From contig CYUG01000011.1 in assembly GCA_001403775.1 (NCBI GenBank), positions 333,051 through 397,050 of the forward strand: a stretch of 64,000 nucleotides of DNA, written 5' to 3'. The translations under genes and the position numbers were made by a program. This DNA is from Dermabacter indicis (GTDB lineage: Bacteria > Actinomycetota > Actinomycetes > Actinomycetales > Dermabacteraceae). Each line of letters begins with the position of its first letter. Within the stretch, counting starts at the first letter, position 1. Shown here piece by piece: positions 25,878 through 35,147 of this stretch. Below the pieces are notes generated by a model. It was not told the DNA's origin. It saw only the letters and a list, made by a program, of their open reading frames with translations, and did not search any database.

Positions 25878-28496
25878 TTAGCGGTTGCGTGCGGAGCGAG
25901 CAACGAGCGTCCCGCCCACACCGAGGAGCACGAGCGCTCCGAGCGCGGTCACGAGGTAGGCGCTGCCATCCACACCTGTGCGCGGAAGCGAGCGGTGTGG
26001 CTGTGCAGGCTCAGCATCACGGCTCGGGCGCGGCGCAGGACGCTGAGGATCGTGCGCGGGTGCGGGCGCAGGCTGCACGAGGCTACCGTCATCATCACCG
26101 GTGCTCGGAGCGGGATCAGCAGGTTCGGCGGGGTTCGGGTTCGACGGTTCCTGGCTGGTATCGCTGCCGGAAGTATCGAACGTGTCGCCCACGTTGCCGA
26201 GGCGGAGGAGCACGGTCTCGCCGGTTGCATCGTCGAGGCCATCGTTGTCGGTGACGGCGTACATCGAGCCGTCCTTCGCGACGGTGAAGCCTTCGAGCTT
26301 CTCCTGGGTCCAGCCGTTGGTTGCTCGGAGCTTCGGCAGAACATCGAGGACCTTGCCCTTGCCAAGCGCGATCGGCGCGCCGTTCGCCGCAGCCACCTCG
26401 TCTTCGCTTGGAAGCGCTACCTGCACAAGCTGCTTCACCTTGGCATCGGGGCCGTTGAGCTTATCACGCTCGATAAGCACAAGCGTGTTGTCGACGATCG
26501 TGAGTTCGGAAAGGCCCATCCAATCGCCCTTCGCATCCGTCGCGGTGAGCTCGACCGTGTACCAGTTCCATTCCTTGGTCGTGGTGTTGTAGCGACCGAT
26601 GCGTGCAACGTTACCCTCGGTTGCCTCAAGCGGCTTCGCACTCGGGTCTTCCCACAGCGGGCGCTGGATCGCGACGAAAACCTCTTCTTCGCCCTTCTCA
26701 TTGACGCGGGCGTCGATCCCCTCAAGACCCCACTTGCCAATGTGCGCGGATACGTCCTCCGGAAGGGCGATCTCTTCCTGGATGTTGAGGTCTGCATCAG
26801 TGCGCACGAGGCGGTTCTTGTCTCCCGTCTTGCCTTCAGAGGCAAGCCAGAAGCCGCCATCCTCGCGTTGGCTGAGGCCTTCAATATCGATATCCTCAGC
26901 TTGGGCATTGCCACGCTTGACGGCGCGGCGCTCGGTGATGAGAGCAGGTTCTTTCGAGGCATCGATCGTATAGACGTAGGCAACGTCAAGGGCCGAATCG
27001 GAAGCTGCGTAAAGCGTGGAGGCGTCGGACTTGCTCCCCGCGAGTGAACCGAGCGCCGTCCACGGAACCGCGTGGCCGTCTGCTTGCGTTGCCGAGACAA
27101 TGCTCGGCTGGGCGGTTTCGGGGGCATCGGCACCGAGCTTGTAGAGGTTGACCGCGCTGCGCACGCGCGCCGAGGCGTCATCAGTTTCGCTCGACACCGC
27201 GAGGATTCCGCGCTCGGGAATCGGGAGGATCCCCTCGGGGCCATTGGTCGTGAACAGAAGCTGCTCGAACTCGGGGTTTGCCGGGCTGTCGACGTTGTAC
27301 ACGGCAACGAAGTTCGAACGCTCGGAGGCGACGAACGCGTAGCGAGTGCCCTCAATCTCGGCGATCGCGAGGCCTTCGATCTCGGGGCCTTTCTTGCCGG
27401 CGCGCTTTTCATTGTGGAGACCGTACTTGTTCGCGATTTCCTCGATCGAATTGCCGGCATCCCACACGACTGTGCCGTCGGTGTCGAAGACAGTCCAGCC
27501 TCGTGAGCCGCCCTTCCAGTCGCCTTCGTTCGCGGTGGCGAGGTGCTCGTCACCCACCCACGCAATAGCGTCGGGCTCGCGAGGAACATCGCTGAGCTGC
27601 CCGGTCGGCTGGATATCGCCGTCCTTGTCCGCGTCGATGCCGCCGAGATTCACCGTGCCTGCGGTGAACACGCTCGTGATCTCGTTCGTGTTGAGATCGA
27701 TAATCGCAACGCCGTTGTTCTCCTGGAGCGTGACAGCGAGCTGGTTCTTCGAGTTAATCGACACGTATTCGGGCTCGAGATCCTCGGGGGTATCGAGGCC
27801 CGCATTCTTCACGATGTCGAGAACCTGTCCACTTTCGTCGGTGAAGTTCACCGGGACTGCGTTCCAGGTTGAAGGCTCGCCCTCGAGCTTGATGGTCTGC
27901 ACGAAGCCCGTGGGCATTTGCGGCAGACCGCCCTTGACGTCCTTGCGCTCTTCATCGCGCTGGTTTTCGATCGCGATCGCGGCAATCGAGCCGTCCTTGT
28001 TGATGGCGATCGAGTCTGGCTGGCCCTCGAGGTCGATCGAGGCGACTTTTTCTCGCGTGCTGACCTTGAGTACGTCGACGCGCCCCTTCGGATGCTCAAA
28101 GTCTCCGCCGGTCTCATCGATCACCACGAGCACGTAATCTCCGGCGACGGCAACCGAGGTGGGCTGGTCATCGGCGTGGCCAAGCTCGGCGAGGGAGACG
28201 CTGCCCGCACCTTTCGGGTGGTTCGGGTCCGTGATATCGAGAAATCCAATGCGTTTACCTGCAGCATCGGTATAGATGAGGGTTTTGCCGTCTTCGCTCA
28301 CGGTCGAAATTTCGGCAACGGTTTCGCTCGCGGGATCAACACCCTCGGGGGCATTCATGTACACCGGGAAGGTCGCGGTGCGGGCGAAGGGGCTTTCGAT
28401 GTTCTCGTCGCCATCGGCGAGAGCGGGAACAGCGAGGCCGAGACTGAGCGAGCACACAAGCGCGCTTGCAGCAAAAATAGAGGAGGTTCGCTTCAC
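25878..28496 (-). CDS. LPXTG-anchored surface protein with phytase/esterase-like beta-propeller domains
   Basis: An 872-aa secreted protein. GTG 28496 gives an n-region KRTSS and the hydrophobic signal FAASALVCSLSLGLAVPALA. Residues ~45-450 form a repeated propeller-like region (YTDAAGKRIGFLDITDPNHP, SIAINKDGSIAAIAIEN), and ~480-770 resemble the esterase-like phytase domain (IDIEGLSQREDGGFWLASEG, LEGFTVAKDGSMYAVTDNDG). A Pro/Asp/Ala-rich wall spacer follows, then the sortase signal LPRTG, a membrane helix and the tail RSARNR. It is probably covalently wall-linked, and phosphate or ester scavenging is possible. The earlier frame from 28586 lacks a ribosome-binding site. Confidence 0.8.
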   Translation of the reverse strand: MKRTSSIFAASALVCSLSLGLAVPALADGDENIESPFARTATFPVYMNAPEGVDPASETVAEISTVSEDGKTLIYTDAAGKRIGFLDITDPNHPKGAGSVSLAELGHADDQPTSVAVAGDYVLVVIDETGGDFEHPKGRVDVLKVSTREKVASIDLEGQPDSIAINKDGSIAAIAIENQRDEERKDVKGGLPQMPTGFVQTIKLEGEPSTWNAVPVNFTDESGQVLDIVKNAGLDTPEDLEPEYVSINSKNQLAVTLQENNGVAIIDLNTNEITSVFTAGTVNLGGIDADKDGDIQPTGQLSDVPREPDAIAWVGDEHLATANEGDWKGGSRGWTVFDTDGTVVWDAGNSIEEIANKYGLHNEKRAGKKGPEIEGLAIAEIEGTRYAFVASERSNFVAVYNVDSPANPEFEQLLFTTNGPEGILPIPERGILAVSSETDDASARVRSAVNLYKLGADAPETAQPSIVSATQADGHAVPWTALGSLAGSKSDASTLYAASDSALDVAYVYTIDASKEPALITERRAVKRGNAQAEDIDIEGLSQREDGGFWLASEGKTGDKNRLVRTDADLNIQEEIALPEDVSAHIGKWGLEGIDARVNEKGEEEVFVAIQRPLWEDPSAKPLEATEGNVARIGRYNTTTKEWNWYTVELTATDAKGDWMGLSELTIVDNTLVLIERDKLNGPDAKVKQLVQVALPSEDEVAAANGAPIALGKGKVLDVLPKLRATNGWTQEKLEGFTVAKDGSMYAVTDNDGLDDATGETVLLRLGNVGDTFDTSGSDTSQEPSNPNPAEPADPAPSTGDDDGSLVQPAPAPAHDPQRPAPRPSRDAEPAQPHRSLPRTGVDGSAYLVTALGALVLLGVGGTLVARSARNR

Positions 28497-28633
28497 GTCA
28501 GTGCTTTCTACGAGGTCCGGGACCGTTTTCGCGCGCCGGGGAAAGTTCACGCACGTCCCCATCATGCTCCTGTTCGGTAAACACACGGTTACGCGGCGGG
28601 GAGAGTTGGTTGAATCGCTTCGCTTTGAACAGC

Positions 28634-28676
28634 AAAAACGCGGCCCGACGGTACCGTGGGGTACCCTCGAGCCGCG
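28634..28676 (-). terminator. Terminator after the S9 peptidase gene
   Basis: CGCGGC (28639-28644) pairs with GCCGCG (28671-28676), with an inner GGTACC/GGTACC stem. On the minus strand the hairpin is followed by TTTTT (28638-28634). Confidence 0.75.
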
Positions 28677-28690
28677 CGTGAAGAAGTGCG

Positions 28691-30718
28691 TTATCCGAGA
28701 AGTTCTGGGTAGGCGGTCTCTACGCCTTTGACGTGGCGGTCAACGAAGGCAAGAACCGTCGAGTACCACGTGAAGGCGTTGTTCGGTGTGAGCACCCAGT
28801 GGTTCTCGTTCGGGAAGTAGAGGAAGCGGTGCGGGTTCTCTTCGGGGCTCTTCCCACTCGCGCTCAGGAGCTCAAACCATAGGCGGATCCCTTCGCCGAT
28901 GGGCACGCGGTAGTCCTTATCGCCGTGGATCACGAGCATGGGTGAAACGATCTTGTCGATCGAGTCGGCGGGGTTGTACTCGGCTACGTGGGAATCGTCG
29001 AGGTGAGCGCCCCAGTGCTGTGCGGCGTCGGTCGTGTGGCGGAGCTGGTCGATGTTCCACAGCGACGCGTGGGTCACGATGCAATCGAAGAAGTCTCCCG
29101 TGTGCCCGGCGACCCAATTCGCCATGTAGCCACCGTAAGAGCCGCCGAGTGCAGCCTTCTTCGTCTCGTCAATCTCGGGACGCTCAAGAGCCGCCTTCGT
29201 CGCGCGCATGATGTCATCGAATGGGCTCCCGCCGAGCTGGTCCCAGCCGCGGTCGATCATCTGCTGACCGTAGCCGGTCGAGATCGCGGGATCGGGAAGA
29301 AGTACCGCGTAGCCGCGCGCGACGGCCGTCCACGGGTTCCATCGCCAGCTCCAGCTATTCCACGAACCGAAGGGGCCGCCATGAATCCACAAGAGGAGCG
29401 GAACGGGATTCTCCGCGCTCGCGTCGCTCGGCAGGCACAGCCACGAGCGCACGCTCGTGCCGTCTTCTGCCTCGATGCTGAACTCGCTGAGGTCGCCCGG
29501 AACCGCCGGGGCCTCAAGCGCGGCATCGATGCGGCTCACCTCGCGTGCGTCGGGATCGAGCCGCACGGGAAGCGGAGGCTGATCGATTGCATCTTGAAGG
29601 GCGACGAGGCTCCTGTCGCGCTCGACGAGCGCGAGGGCGTCGTAGTGGAACTTCCCCTCGGTGAGAAGCTCAACCGTTCCCGTATTGACATCGAGACGGA
29701 AGATTCCTCCGCGACCCTCATGGTCGGCCGTAAAGTAGATGCTTTTGCCGCAAGGTGTGATCGCGACGCAGCCAATCCAGTCGGAGAAATTCGTCGCCGT
29801 CACAGTGCGCTCGCCGGTTTCAAGGTTGTAGATCGAGTACTCGAGCTTCAGCGGCACCGTTCGGCTCACGGCCTGCTCACGGGCGAGGAGGAGGTAATCC
29901 CCCGCGGGGCTCACCGCTTCGAGCATATGATGGGCGCCGTATTCTTCGGCAAGTGACGTGACGGATCCGGACTCAACGTCGATCTTCACCACGGTACTGA
30001 AAGAGCTGATCCCACGCACCGTGCGATTCAGCGTCGCGTAAATGAAGCGACCGTCGGAACTAATCTGGGCACCCGAGACCCGTTCATGAGGGGCAAAGTG
30101 GGTGAGCTGGCGAAGCTCGAGTTGGGCGTCGCCGTCCTCGGCATCGAGCGGCTCCGCCACGAAGATCTGGCTCACGGTGGGGCCAAGGTCGTGATCCCAT
30201 GCCCTCACGGGATAGCCGGTGTGGAGGATGCCCGTAAATTTCTTGTCTTCGCGCTCTTTCGCGATGCGAGCATCGTCTTCGGCGTCTTTCGCGTGAGGAT
30301 GAACCCCGCTCACGAGCGCGATGTGACCGCTTTCGCGCGCGATGCTGAGTCCGGCAAAGCCTGAGTGGCGCTTCGCGACGACGCGGGCCTCTCCCCCGCC
30401 GTTCGGAAGAAGAAACAGGCGCTGTTCGCTGTCGTCGTCGCCGGTCTCCCGCTTCGCGGTGAAAAGGATGTCGCCCTCATTGGTGATACCCGCGAGGGCC
30501 TCCCCTTCGAGGCCGCGCGTGAGGCGGCGTGGCTTGCGGGTGTCGCCTTCGCCGCACGGAAGCTCCCACAGAGCACTCACGTACGCGTTTTTCTTCTGGT
30601 TGAGTTCGGTGCGTACCGCAATGAGGCGGTCCCCTGCGGGAGAAAGCGCCAGGCCCGAAAAGCGCGGCTCGGAGACGAACTGTGTCAGGTCATGAAAAAT
30701 TGATGCTGTCTCAGTCAT
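28691..30718 (-). CDS. S9-family prolyl oligopeptidase-like serine peptidase
   Basis: A 675-aa protein with an N-terminal WD40-like propeller (residues ~1-400) and a C-terminal alpha/beta-hydrolase domain, the acylaminoacyl-peptidase/DPP layout. The catalytic Ser is in LGGSYGGYMANW, Asp in VIHGDKDYRVPIGEG and His in PNENHWVL. HGGPFGSW forms the oxyanion region. No signal peptide, so it should act on cytoplasmic peptides. The integrated-element boundary at 30,836 begins 118 bp upstream of its start, so its promoter region may have been changed by the insertion. Confidence 0.92.
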   Translation of the reverse strand: MTETASIFHDLTQFVSEPRFSGLALSPAGDRLIAVRTELNQKKNAYVSALWELPCGEGDTRKPRRLTRGLEGEALAGITNEGDILFTAKRETGDDDSEQRLFLLPNGGGEARVVAKRHSGFAGLSIARESGHIALVSGVHPHAKDAEDDARIAKEREDKKFTGILHTGYPVRAWDHDLGPTVSQIFVAEPLDAEDGDAQLELRQLTHFAPHERVSGAQISSDGRFIYATLNRTVRGISSFSTVVKIDVESGSVTSLAEEYGAHHMLEAVSPAGDYLLLAREQAVSRTVPLKLEYSIYNLETGERTVTATNFSDWIGCVAITPCGKSIYFTADHEGRGGIFRLDVNTGTVELLTEGKFHYDALALVERDRSLVALQDAIDQPPLPVRLDPDAREVSRIDAALEAPAVPGDLSEFSIEAEDGTSVRSWLCLPSDASAENPVPLLLWIHGGPFGSWNSWSWRWNPWTAVARGYAVLLPDPAISTGYGQQMIDRGWDQLGGSPFDDIMRATKAALERPEIDETKKAALGGSYGGYMANWVAGHTGDFFDCIVTHASLWNIDQLRHTTDAAQHWGAHLDDSHVAEYNPADSIDKIVSPMLVIHGDKDYRVPIGEGIRLWFELLSASGKSPEENPHRFLYFPNENHWVLTPNNAFTWYSTVLAFVDRHVKGVETAYPELLG

Positions 30719-30835
30719 GGAGCAAGCCTAGCGAGAAAAGCGCACAGTGTGCCGCGCGTCTCACCCAGAGGAAGTCGGCCCGCGACAAACGAAAAACCCC
30801 GGGCGACCATAACGGCAACCTGGGACTTTAGTTCG

Positions 30836-30878
30836 ACGTGGGCCTAGCGGAAGGCTTGTCGAAACTTGCCCCGCCGTT
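30836..30878 (+). repeat. Left 43-bp att-like direct repeat of the small element
   Basis: This 43-bp sequence, containing GGCTTGTCGAAACTTGCC, recurs at 37139-37181 with 41 of 43 identical bases. It marks the point where chromosomal genes stop and accessory genes begin, and the second copy lies directly after a serine-recombinase gene fragment, as expected for an attachment site. Confidence 0.8.
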
Positions 30879-30971
30879 AGCACGGATGAGTTCAATGCAC
30901 GACGCGATCCGGCGCTGCACAGGCGACTCGGTCGGCCGTGAGGTCTCTCGGGCCCATGGCACGATGAGCGC

Positions 30972-31409
30972 ATGCCCACGCCCGAACAGCGCCGTCACGA
31001 CCTCGCGCGGCTGCGGCGCGTCCGGGACCGGATCGACCGCGAGTTCGACCAGCCCCTCGACCTGGAGGACCTGACCCGCGGCGAGCACATCTCGGCCGGG
31101 CACCTGTCGCGACAGTTCACGACCGCCTACGGAGAGTCGGTGTACTCCTACCTGATGACGCGCCGCATCGAACGCGCCATGGTGCTGCTGCGGAACTCGA
31201 CCCTGTCGGTGACCGACATCTGCCTGCAGGTCGGCTTCGGCTCGCTGGGCACGTTCAGCACGTGGTTCGCCGAGCTGGTGGGCGTCCCGCCGTCGGCCTA
31301 TCGAGACGCCCCGCCCGCCACCGACCTCACGGGGCTGCCCCCGTGCGTCCTGCGAAAGGTGGACAGACCGATCAGGAATCGAGAAGCGCGGCCGCCGTTG
31401 GCTCCGTAG
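30972..31409 (+). CDS. AraC-family HTH transcriptional regulator
   Basis: A 145-aa protein consisting essentially of the AraC DNA-binding domain: HTH 1 around LEDLTRGEHISAGHLSRQF and HTH 2 around SVTDICLQVGFGSLGTFSTW, with the family ending VGVPPSAYRD. No effector domain is present, as in MarA/SoxS-sized regulators. It lies just upstream of the VOC-like gene, a common actinobacterial pairing, and probably controls it. Start ATG 30972 lacks a strong ribosome-binding site. Confidence 0.85.
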   Translation: MPTPEQRRHDLARLRRVRDRIDREFDQPLDLEDLTRGEHISAGHLSRQFTTAYGESVYSYLMTRRIERAMVLLRNSTLSVTDICLQVGFGSLGTFSTWFAELVGVPPSAYRDAPPATDLTGLPPCVLRKVDRPIRNREARPPLAP

Positions 31410-31419
31410 ATTTGATGCC

Positions 31420-31833
31420 ATAAACCTCGCCATTCACTCCAGCTTCCTGCCGCATGTCGACCCCGAGGAGTCGCTGCGCTTCTACCGCGACGTGCTCGGC
31501 TTCGAGGTGCGCCTCCACGTCGGCGAAGGCACCTTCCGGTGGATCACGCTCGGCTCCCCCGACCAGCCCGACACCAGCGTGGTGCTGCAGCCCCCAACCT
31601 GTGAGTCGGGCATTACTGGGGCCGAACGCCAGCTCGTGGCCGACATGATGGCCAAGGGTACGTTCGGGGCGATCAACCTGGCCAGCGACGACCTCGACGG
31701 ACTGTTCGAGCGCCTCGCGGCCTCCGCCGTCGAGATCGTGCAGGAGCCGCGCGACCAGGACTACGGATTGCGCGACTGCGCCGTCCGTGACCTCGCGGGC
31801 AACCTCGTCCGCATCCAGGCGAAGGAGAAGTGA
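31420..31833 (+). pseudogene. VOC (glyoxalase/bleomycin-resistance-type) protein with damaged start
   Basis: The frame from ATA 31420 reads INLAIHSSFLPHVDPEESL and continues FYRDVLGFEVRL, the normal N-terminus of a VOC protein, through to GNLVRIQAKEK. No in-frame ATG, GTG or TTG precedes the first strand. An ATG at 31415 is out of frame with it and reads ATG-CCA-TAA, as if two bases had been gained. GTG 31492 could start a protein lacking the first beta strand. The gene is therefore probably inactive or poorly translated. It overlaps the DUF1801 start. Confidence 0.6.
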
Positions 31834-32672
31834 CGTCCGGATTCTCGAAGGCCGAGCGCGAGGCCATGAAGCAGCGCGCCGAGGAACTCAGGGCCCAAAA
31901 GGGCGGCAATAAGCTCGCCAAGAACCTCGACGCGCTCATGGAGGCCATCGACAAGCTGCCCGACGGCGACAAGCAGGTCGCGGTGGCCCTGCACCAGGTG
32001 ATGGCCGAGGTGGCCGCCGACCTGGCCGGACGCACCTGGTACGGCATGCCCGCCTATGAGCGCGACGGCGATGTGATCGTGTTCCTGCAGGTCACCAGCA
32101 AATTGGGGACGCGGTACTCCACGCTCGGATTCAACCAGGGTGCCCGCTTGGACGACGGTGAGTTTTGGCCGACACACTTCGCGATCCCCGAGATGACCGA
32201 TGGGGTCAAGAAGCGCATGCGGGAGCTGTTGGAGCGGGCGGTCGGCTGCCCCCTGCTCCCGGAGGACCCGACAGATCGACTGGTGGTGCTCCCACTACGT
32301 CACGACCTCATAACCCTGGTGACGCTGGTCGTTGATGACGCCGTGCGTCATCGGTTGCGGGGGTCGAGTTCCCCACGAAGAAGGGCATTCCAGATGCCCC
32401 ACAGCACGACCAGGTGCAGCCACTCGGGCGCGCCACAGTCGATCAGGATCGTGCACACGTTGGCGACGGCAAGGTACGGGACACCGACAAGCATCGCCGG
32501 GACGCCCCACTTCACCCCTCGCCGGGTTCGCGTAGCTGCGAGCAGTCGGTTGCTCGGCATGTACTGCTGGAAGAAGCCATGGGCGCGGATGCTGAGCATC
32601 CAGATGGAACGGAACATGATCTGGCTCTCTCGTCACGCGTGGTACTCCGTCGAGGAGGCAGTACGTGGATGA
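31830..32672 (+). CDS. DUF1801 (iron-chaperone-like) protein with abnormal C-terminal run-on
   Basis: Residues 1-140 (e.g. ALHQVMAEVAADLAGRTWYG, then MPAYERDGDVIVFLQV) match the DUF1801/YdhG-like fold, which normally ends near RELLERAVG. GTG 31830 overlaps the upstream stop. After about residue 140 the frame continues about 140 codons antisense to a different, convergent gene (32348-32617), and that tail has no protein-like features. The original 3' end appears lost by rearrangement near 32,250. Function of the family is unknown. Confidence 0.55.
   Translation: MTSGFSKAEREAMKQRAEELRAQKGGNKLAKNLDALMEAIDKLPDGDKQVAVALHQVMAEVAADLAGRTWYGMPAYERDGDVIVFLQVTSKLGTRYSTLGFNQGARLDDGEFWPTHFAIPEMTDGVKKRMRELLERAVGCPLLPEDPTDRLVVLPLRHDLITLVTLVVDDAVRHRLRGSSSPRRRAFQMPHSTTRCSHSGAPQSIRIVHTLATARYGTPTSIAGTPHFTPRRVRVAASSRLLGMYCWKKPWARMLSIQMERNMIWLSRHAWYSVEEAVRG
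32348..32617 (-). CDS. Small membrane protein, sulfate-permease-annotated family
   Basis: An 89-aa protein starting MFRSIWMLSIRAHGFFQQYM, with two hydrophobic stretches (KWGVPAMLVGVPYLAVANVC and WLHLVVLWGIWNALL). This N-terminal pattern recurs in a small actinobacterial membrane protein family often labelled sulfate permease, although nothing in the sequence shows sulfate transport. It may be shortened at the C-terminus (ending LRGELDPRNR). It sits antisense to the run-on part of the DUF1801 frame. Confidence 0.55.
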   Translation of the reverse strand: MFRSIWMLSIRAHGFFQQYMPSNRLLAATRTRRGVKWGVPAMLVGVPYLAVANVCTILIDCGAPEWLHLVVLWGIWNALLRGELDPRNR

Positions 32673-33169
32673 GCGCCCGTAGGCCGTCCCGAAGGACCCG
32701 CAAGAGGGAGAAGCTGCCTCGCCTGCAATGTACGCCGCTTTCGCGCGTCTCCGCGAGATAGGCAAACACGGGCTCAGGAAGCAGACAGCCGACCATGCCC
32801 GGGATACCGCGATTGTGGCTTCGTCCCCGCGGCGACTGGTTGAGATGAAGTGGCGTGGTGATGACAGCCGCTCGTCTGCGCAACTGTGATCATGGCGATC
32901 GCCAGTAGGAGGTCTTTGCTGGCTGATTCTTTCAGGACCCCAGGATCTGCGAAGCAACGGGGATGGGAATCGGCGTGGCAACTGGGATTGGCAGCTGTGT
33001 GGCGATGGGGGTGTGGAGGTCGACGCCTTGATCCTGTGCCTGAAGCGACAGGACTAGCGAGTACCGGACCGGCAGGTCCCGTCGGTCCTTCCTGCTGTTG
33101 TTCTTCCACCAGCCTCCGACTGGATAGACCGCCACGTTGTTGCAGTGAGCGCGCTTGGCGCCGGTGCCA
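32673..33169. other. No supported gene
   Basis: About 500 bp with only short, low-complexity frames on both strands. It probably contains rearrangement scars between the DUF1801 region and the MFS remnant. Confidence 0.4.
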
Positions 33170-33492
33170 TTCCATTCTGAAGCGCCCAACTCGTGGCGAG
33201 GCCGGACATGACGAGTCCTGCAGTAAAGATTCCGAAGCCAGCCAGATACGGTCCGCGCGGGTTGTGCCGGTCTGCGGGGAAGCCGGCGATCACGGTGCCC
33301 GCGACACTGGCCAGCATCAGTGACGAGACCGCCCCACCCGTAGGTGTCCATCCCTCCCAGCTCTGAGGCGATGGCCGGCAGAGCCGTGGTCACCCCCAGT
33401 CCGTCGAACGCGACGATGCCCACCGAGACCAGCAGACCGACGGTGACCAAGCGCAGCGCGGGCGAGAACACACCTTCAGTAGTGGCGGTCAT
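33170..33492 (-). pseudogene. MFS transporter, N-terminal remnant with frameshift
   Basis: From ATG 33492 the frame reads MTATTEGVFSPALRLVTVGL and then IVAFDGLGVTTALPAIASEL, a clear first MFS helix. Near 33,310-33,340 the homology moves to another minus frame (VAGTVIAGFPADRHNPRGP, the MFS loop 2-3 motif), and coding similarity is lost beyond about 33,180. Only about 100 residues remain. The start overlaps the stop of the NAD(P)-binding gene, so it was once the last gene of that operon. Confidence 0.7.
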
Positions 33493-34157
33493 GCACGCTT
33501 CTCCATCGTCTCGTTGTCGGAACTGAACGTCGCCACGGCGAAGTGGATGTCCTCGCCGGGGTTCTCCAGTTCGTCGACGATGGCGATCGCGAAGTCCGCC
33601 GCACTGATGCGAGAGGTTCCGCGCTCGTCCACCAGGAGCGTGTCTGTGCCGCGTTCGTACCGTCCGGTTCGTGGTCCCGGTTCGAAGACCGCTGGTGGGC
33701 TGACGTACGTCCACCACTCATGTGGATGCTGCTGACAAGCGGTGAACTGGTCCAGGCTCGCCTGAGCGATGGTGCGCCACGCTGCCGGAACATAGGCAGG
33801 GTCGTCAAAGACTCGATGGCCCGGCAAGCTGGGCGACCACAGGGGTGCGGATCCGCCAACCACGATCACGCGAACATCGTGGAGCCGGGCGGCATCGAGC
33901 ACGTTCCGGGTGAGGGCAGGCAGGCTACTCTCCTGGCCCGGCGCGGGGCGGACGGCGACAACAGCCGCGTCCATGTCGGCCACAGCCGCTGCTACTGACG
34001 TGCTGTCTGCGACGTCGACGGCTCGGGACTCGACGTCGGCCGCACCGTCCGCGCGCGGGTGGCGGGATGCGGCGAGGACGTGGTGCCCGCGTCGTGCGGC
34101 TTCGTCGGTGATGGCAGAACCTGCCATGCCCGTGGCTCCAAAAATGGCGATCTTCAT
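33489..34157 (-). CDS. NAD(P)-binding protein (atypical SDR / NmrA-like)
   Basis: A 222-aa Rossmann protein with the N-terminal cofactor motif IFGATGMAGSAI. It lacks the YxxxK catalytic pair of classical SDRs, so it belongs with NmrA/BVR-B-like NAD(P)H-dependent proteins. Hallmarks include VIVVGGSAPLW and the C-terminal ISAADFAIAIVDELENP. It is translationally coupled with the upstream EamA gene (4-nt overlap at 34,154). Reductase or redox-sensing role; substrate unknown. Confidence 0.85.
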   Translation of the reverse strand: MKIAIFGATGMAGSAITDEAARRGHHVLAASRHPRADGAADVESRAVDVADSTSVAAAVADMDAAVVAVRPAPGQESSLPALTRNVLDAARLHDVRVIVVGGSAPLWSPSLPGHRVFDDPAYVPAAWRTIAQASLDQFTACQQHPHEWWTYVSPPAVFEPGPRTGRYERGTDTLLVDERGTSRISAADFAIAIVDELENPGEDIHFAVATFSSDNETMEKRA

Positions 34158-35068
34158 GCGTTGTCCTTTCGTCGATTCGGTGGTGGAAGTTGCCCCGAGG
34201 CCAGGGCGATCAGTGCCGTGGCGAAGCCGACAAGCTGGATCGCGGTGAGCGCTTCACCCGCGATGAGAGCGCCCAGTGCCGCAGCGGTCAGGGGTGAGAG
34301 CAGGCCGAGCAAGGCGGTCGGCGTGACGGGCAGATGGCGGATGCCCGCGAACCAGATCGTGTACGTCAGCAGCGCCCCGACGAGGCCGAGCCAGGCGTAT
34401 CCGGCGAGCGCGGCGGCGTCGATGCCGGGCGGGCCGTCGATCACCAGCGCGGGCAGCAGCAAGAGCAGCCCGGCTGCGGTGAGTTGCCATCCCGCCAGTC
34501 CGACGGCGCTCACGTTCACGGGGCGTCCCCACTTCTTGGTGAGCACGACGCCGGTCCCCATGGACACGGCACCCGCGAGGCCCGCCACCACCCCGAGCGG
34601 GTCCAGCGCGGCCTCCGGTCCGAGGACCACGAGGCCCACGCCCACCATGCCGGCCACGCCCCACAGCAGCCGCCAACCAGAGAGCTTCTCGTGCAGGATC
34701 ACGACAGCGAGGAACGCAATCACGATCGGCTGCACGGCGCCCAAGGTGGCAGCGACCCCACCGGGCAGACGCTGAGCTGTCACGAACAACAAGGGGAAGA
34801 ACGCCCCCATGTTCAGTCCGCCCAGCACCAGACTCTTCCACCACCAGTTGCCCCGGGGAAGTTGGCGGGCGATCGCGAGGGCGATCAGCCCGGCCGGAAG
34901 GGTGCGCATCAGCGCGGAGAACAATGGATGTCCCGGTGGGAGCAGGTGGGTGGTGACGATGTAGGTCGTGCCCCAGACCATCGGCGCAACGGCCGTGGTG
35001 GCAATCCAGCCGGCACGTGCCGCGGGAGTCGTCGCGCTGTCCGCGTCTGGCGCGGTCGTGGTGTTCAT
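34154..35068 (-). CDS. EamA/DMT-family exporter
   Basis: A 304-aa protein with ten predicted membrane helices in two EamA repeats (first from WIATTAVAPMVWGTTYIV, second from DPLGVVAGLAGAVSMGTGVV). This is the RhtA/YdcZ-like DMT group that exports amino acids or metabolites. ATG 35068 is chosen; a longer frame from 35128 has no ribosome-binding site and would overlap the divergent LysR promoter. It is divergent from the LysR regulator, which probably controls it. It overlaps the downstream NAD(P)-binding gene. Confidence 0.85.
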   Translation of the reverse strand: MNTTTAPDADSATTPAARAGWIATTAVAPMVWGTTYIVTTHLLPPGHPLFSALMRTLPAGLIALAIARQLPRGNWWWKSLVLGGLNMGAFFPLLFVTAQRLPGGVAATLGAVQPIVIAFLAVVILHEKLSGWRLLWGVAGMVGVGLVVLGPEAALDPLGVVAGLAGAVSMGTGVVLTKKWGRPVNVSAVGLAGWQLTAAGLLLLLPALVIDGPPGIDAAALAGYAWLGLVGALLTYTIWFAGIRHLPVTPTALLGLLSPLTAAALGALIAGEALTAIQLVGFATALIALASGQLPPPNRRKDNA

Positions 35069-35147
35069 GTGTTCCATCCTCACCCCCACACGGTCATGAG
35101 TCCAACACATGTTTGTCATTTCTGGCATGCACGGAGATCATGGATGA

